Shown here one piece after another: positions 63,812 to 64,000 of a DNA stretch of 64,000 nt; the stretch's first letter is position 1; each line of letters starts with the position of its first letter. Where the stretch lies: positions 1 through 64,000 of the forward strand of contig NZ_JBLKRT010000007.1 of the NCBI RefSeq assembly GCF_047607445.1, written 5' to 3'. The stretch comes from Crystallibacter sulfonylureivorans_A. GTDB lineage: Bacteria > Actinomycetota > Actinomycetes > Actinomycetales > Micrococcaceae. The notes under the pieces were generated by a model. The model was not told the DNA's origin. It searched no databases and saw only the letters and a list, made by a program, of their open reading frames with translations. The translations under genes and the position numbers were made by a program.

Positions 63812-64000
63812 TCAGACGAAGATGAAGTTCCAGGTGCCGGCGGCTACTGCTGCGGCGGCCGCGGCGGCCGCGATCAGCACGCCGCCCAGCAGCACCCAAA
63901 GGTCCACCAAGCTGTAGCGGGACTCGCGCGCCCAGGTCCGCCGGCCGGCGCCAAAACCGCGGGCCTCCATGGCCACCGCCAGCCGGGTGGCCCGCCGGAT
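63812..64000 (-). CDS. C-terminal end of an ECF transporter T component (partial)
   Basis: The last 62 codons of a gene that continues beyond the window. RRATRLAVAMEARGFG matches the C-terminal coupling segment of EcfT/CbiQ-type transmembrane proteins, whose Ala-Arg-Gly motif contacts the ATPases. One more hydrophobic segment (LVDLWVLLGGVLIAAAAAAA) and a short end TWNFIFV follow. The rest of the vitamin transporter (ATPases and S component) would lie outside. The vitamin is unknown. Confidence 0.8.
   Translation of the reverse strand: MRRATRLAVAMEARGFGAGRRTWARESRYSLVDLWVLLGGVLIAAAAAAAAVAAGTWNFIFV

Overview
The window is a contiguous piece of a high-GC actinobacterial chromosome, best matched by an Arthrobacter-like member of the Micrococcaceae. 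This rests on strong G/C bias at third codon positions, many GTG/TTG starts, and actinobacterial family genes (DUF3073, DUF4383, DUF222/HNH, a bacterial sterol-carrier-like protein, HspR with HAIR operators, SigK/RskA, MarP-like protease, GlxR/Crp-type regulator). I see no insertion sequence, prophage, CRISPR array or plasmid function. It reads as ordinary core chromosome, and the interest lies in regulation, gene fusions and small overlooked genes.

Layout. 0.2-3.4 kb (minus): a membrane protein, endonuclease III (nth) and a CoA-type NUDIX hydrolase form one operon. 3.6-7.3 kb (plus): acetyl-CoA synthetase, type II dehydroquinase and a DUF2332 protein. 7.3-14.4 kb: MarP-like protease, Crp, a minus cluster (DUF4177 mini-gene, RidA, NUDIX) and, divergent to it, a class A penicillin-binding protein with a metallophosphoesterase. 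14.5-17.3 kb: a DUF222/HNH protein, a degenerate repeat region and a PnuC-like membrane protein. 17.4-21.2 kb: a heterodimeric ABC exporter and tRNA-Pro(CGG). 21.3-30.8 kb: FAD monooxygenase, purC and purD (minus), then asparaginase, a sterol-carrier-like protein, a small membrane protein, purF, purM and a 2H phosphoesterase.

30.8-35.3 kb is a SigK stress island: sigK and its anti-sigma gene rskA, a fasciclin lipoprotein, a membrane-anchored sulfite-oxidase-like molybdoenzyme and a divergent DUF4383 membrane protein. Three promoters here share CCAAT-N17-CCGAA(T/G), close to the SigK consensus known in mycobacteria. 35.5-46.2 kb: DUF3073, a septum-formation-domain protein, clpB with a HAIR operator, GNAT, HutD/Ves, YceI, PPOX-like, YccF, a DEAD-box helicase and trmB. 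46.2-48.2 kb holds a second ECF sigma/anti-sigma pair, divergent from a secreted-repeat lipoprotein. 48.3-52.6 kb is the dnaK-grpE-dnaJ-hspR heat-shock operon with its own HAIR operator, so HspR encoded here probably controls both dnaK and clpB. 52.6-64 kb: an MMPL exporter with divergent MarR regulator, a methyltransferase, a PYROXD2/CrtI-like oxidoreductase, a LysE transporter, a low-molecular-weight phosphatase, a P-loop kinase-PabB fusion, cardiolipin synthase, PabC and the 3' end of an EcfT-like gene.

Two window-wide patterns stand out. At least twelve genes have a TANNNT -10 hexamer 6-8 nt before the start codon and no Shine-Dalgarno sequence, which predicts leaderless mRNAs. Convergent genes are usually separated by long perfect GC-rich stems that would terminate both directions. 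The most unusual protein is the 696-residue fusion of a uridine-kinase-like P-loop domain to aminodeoxychorismate synthase.
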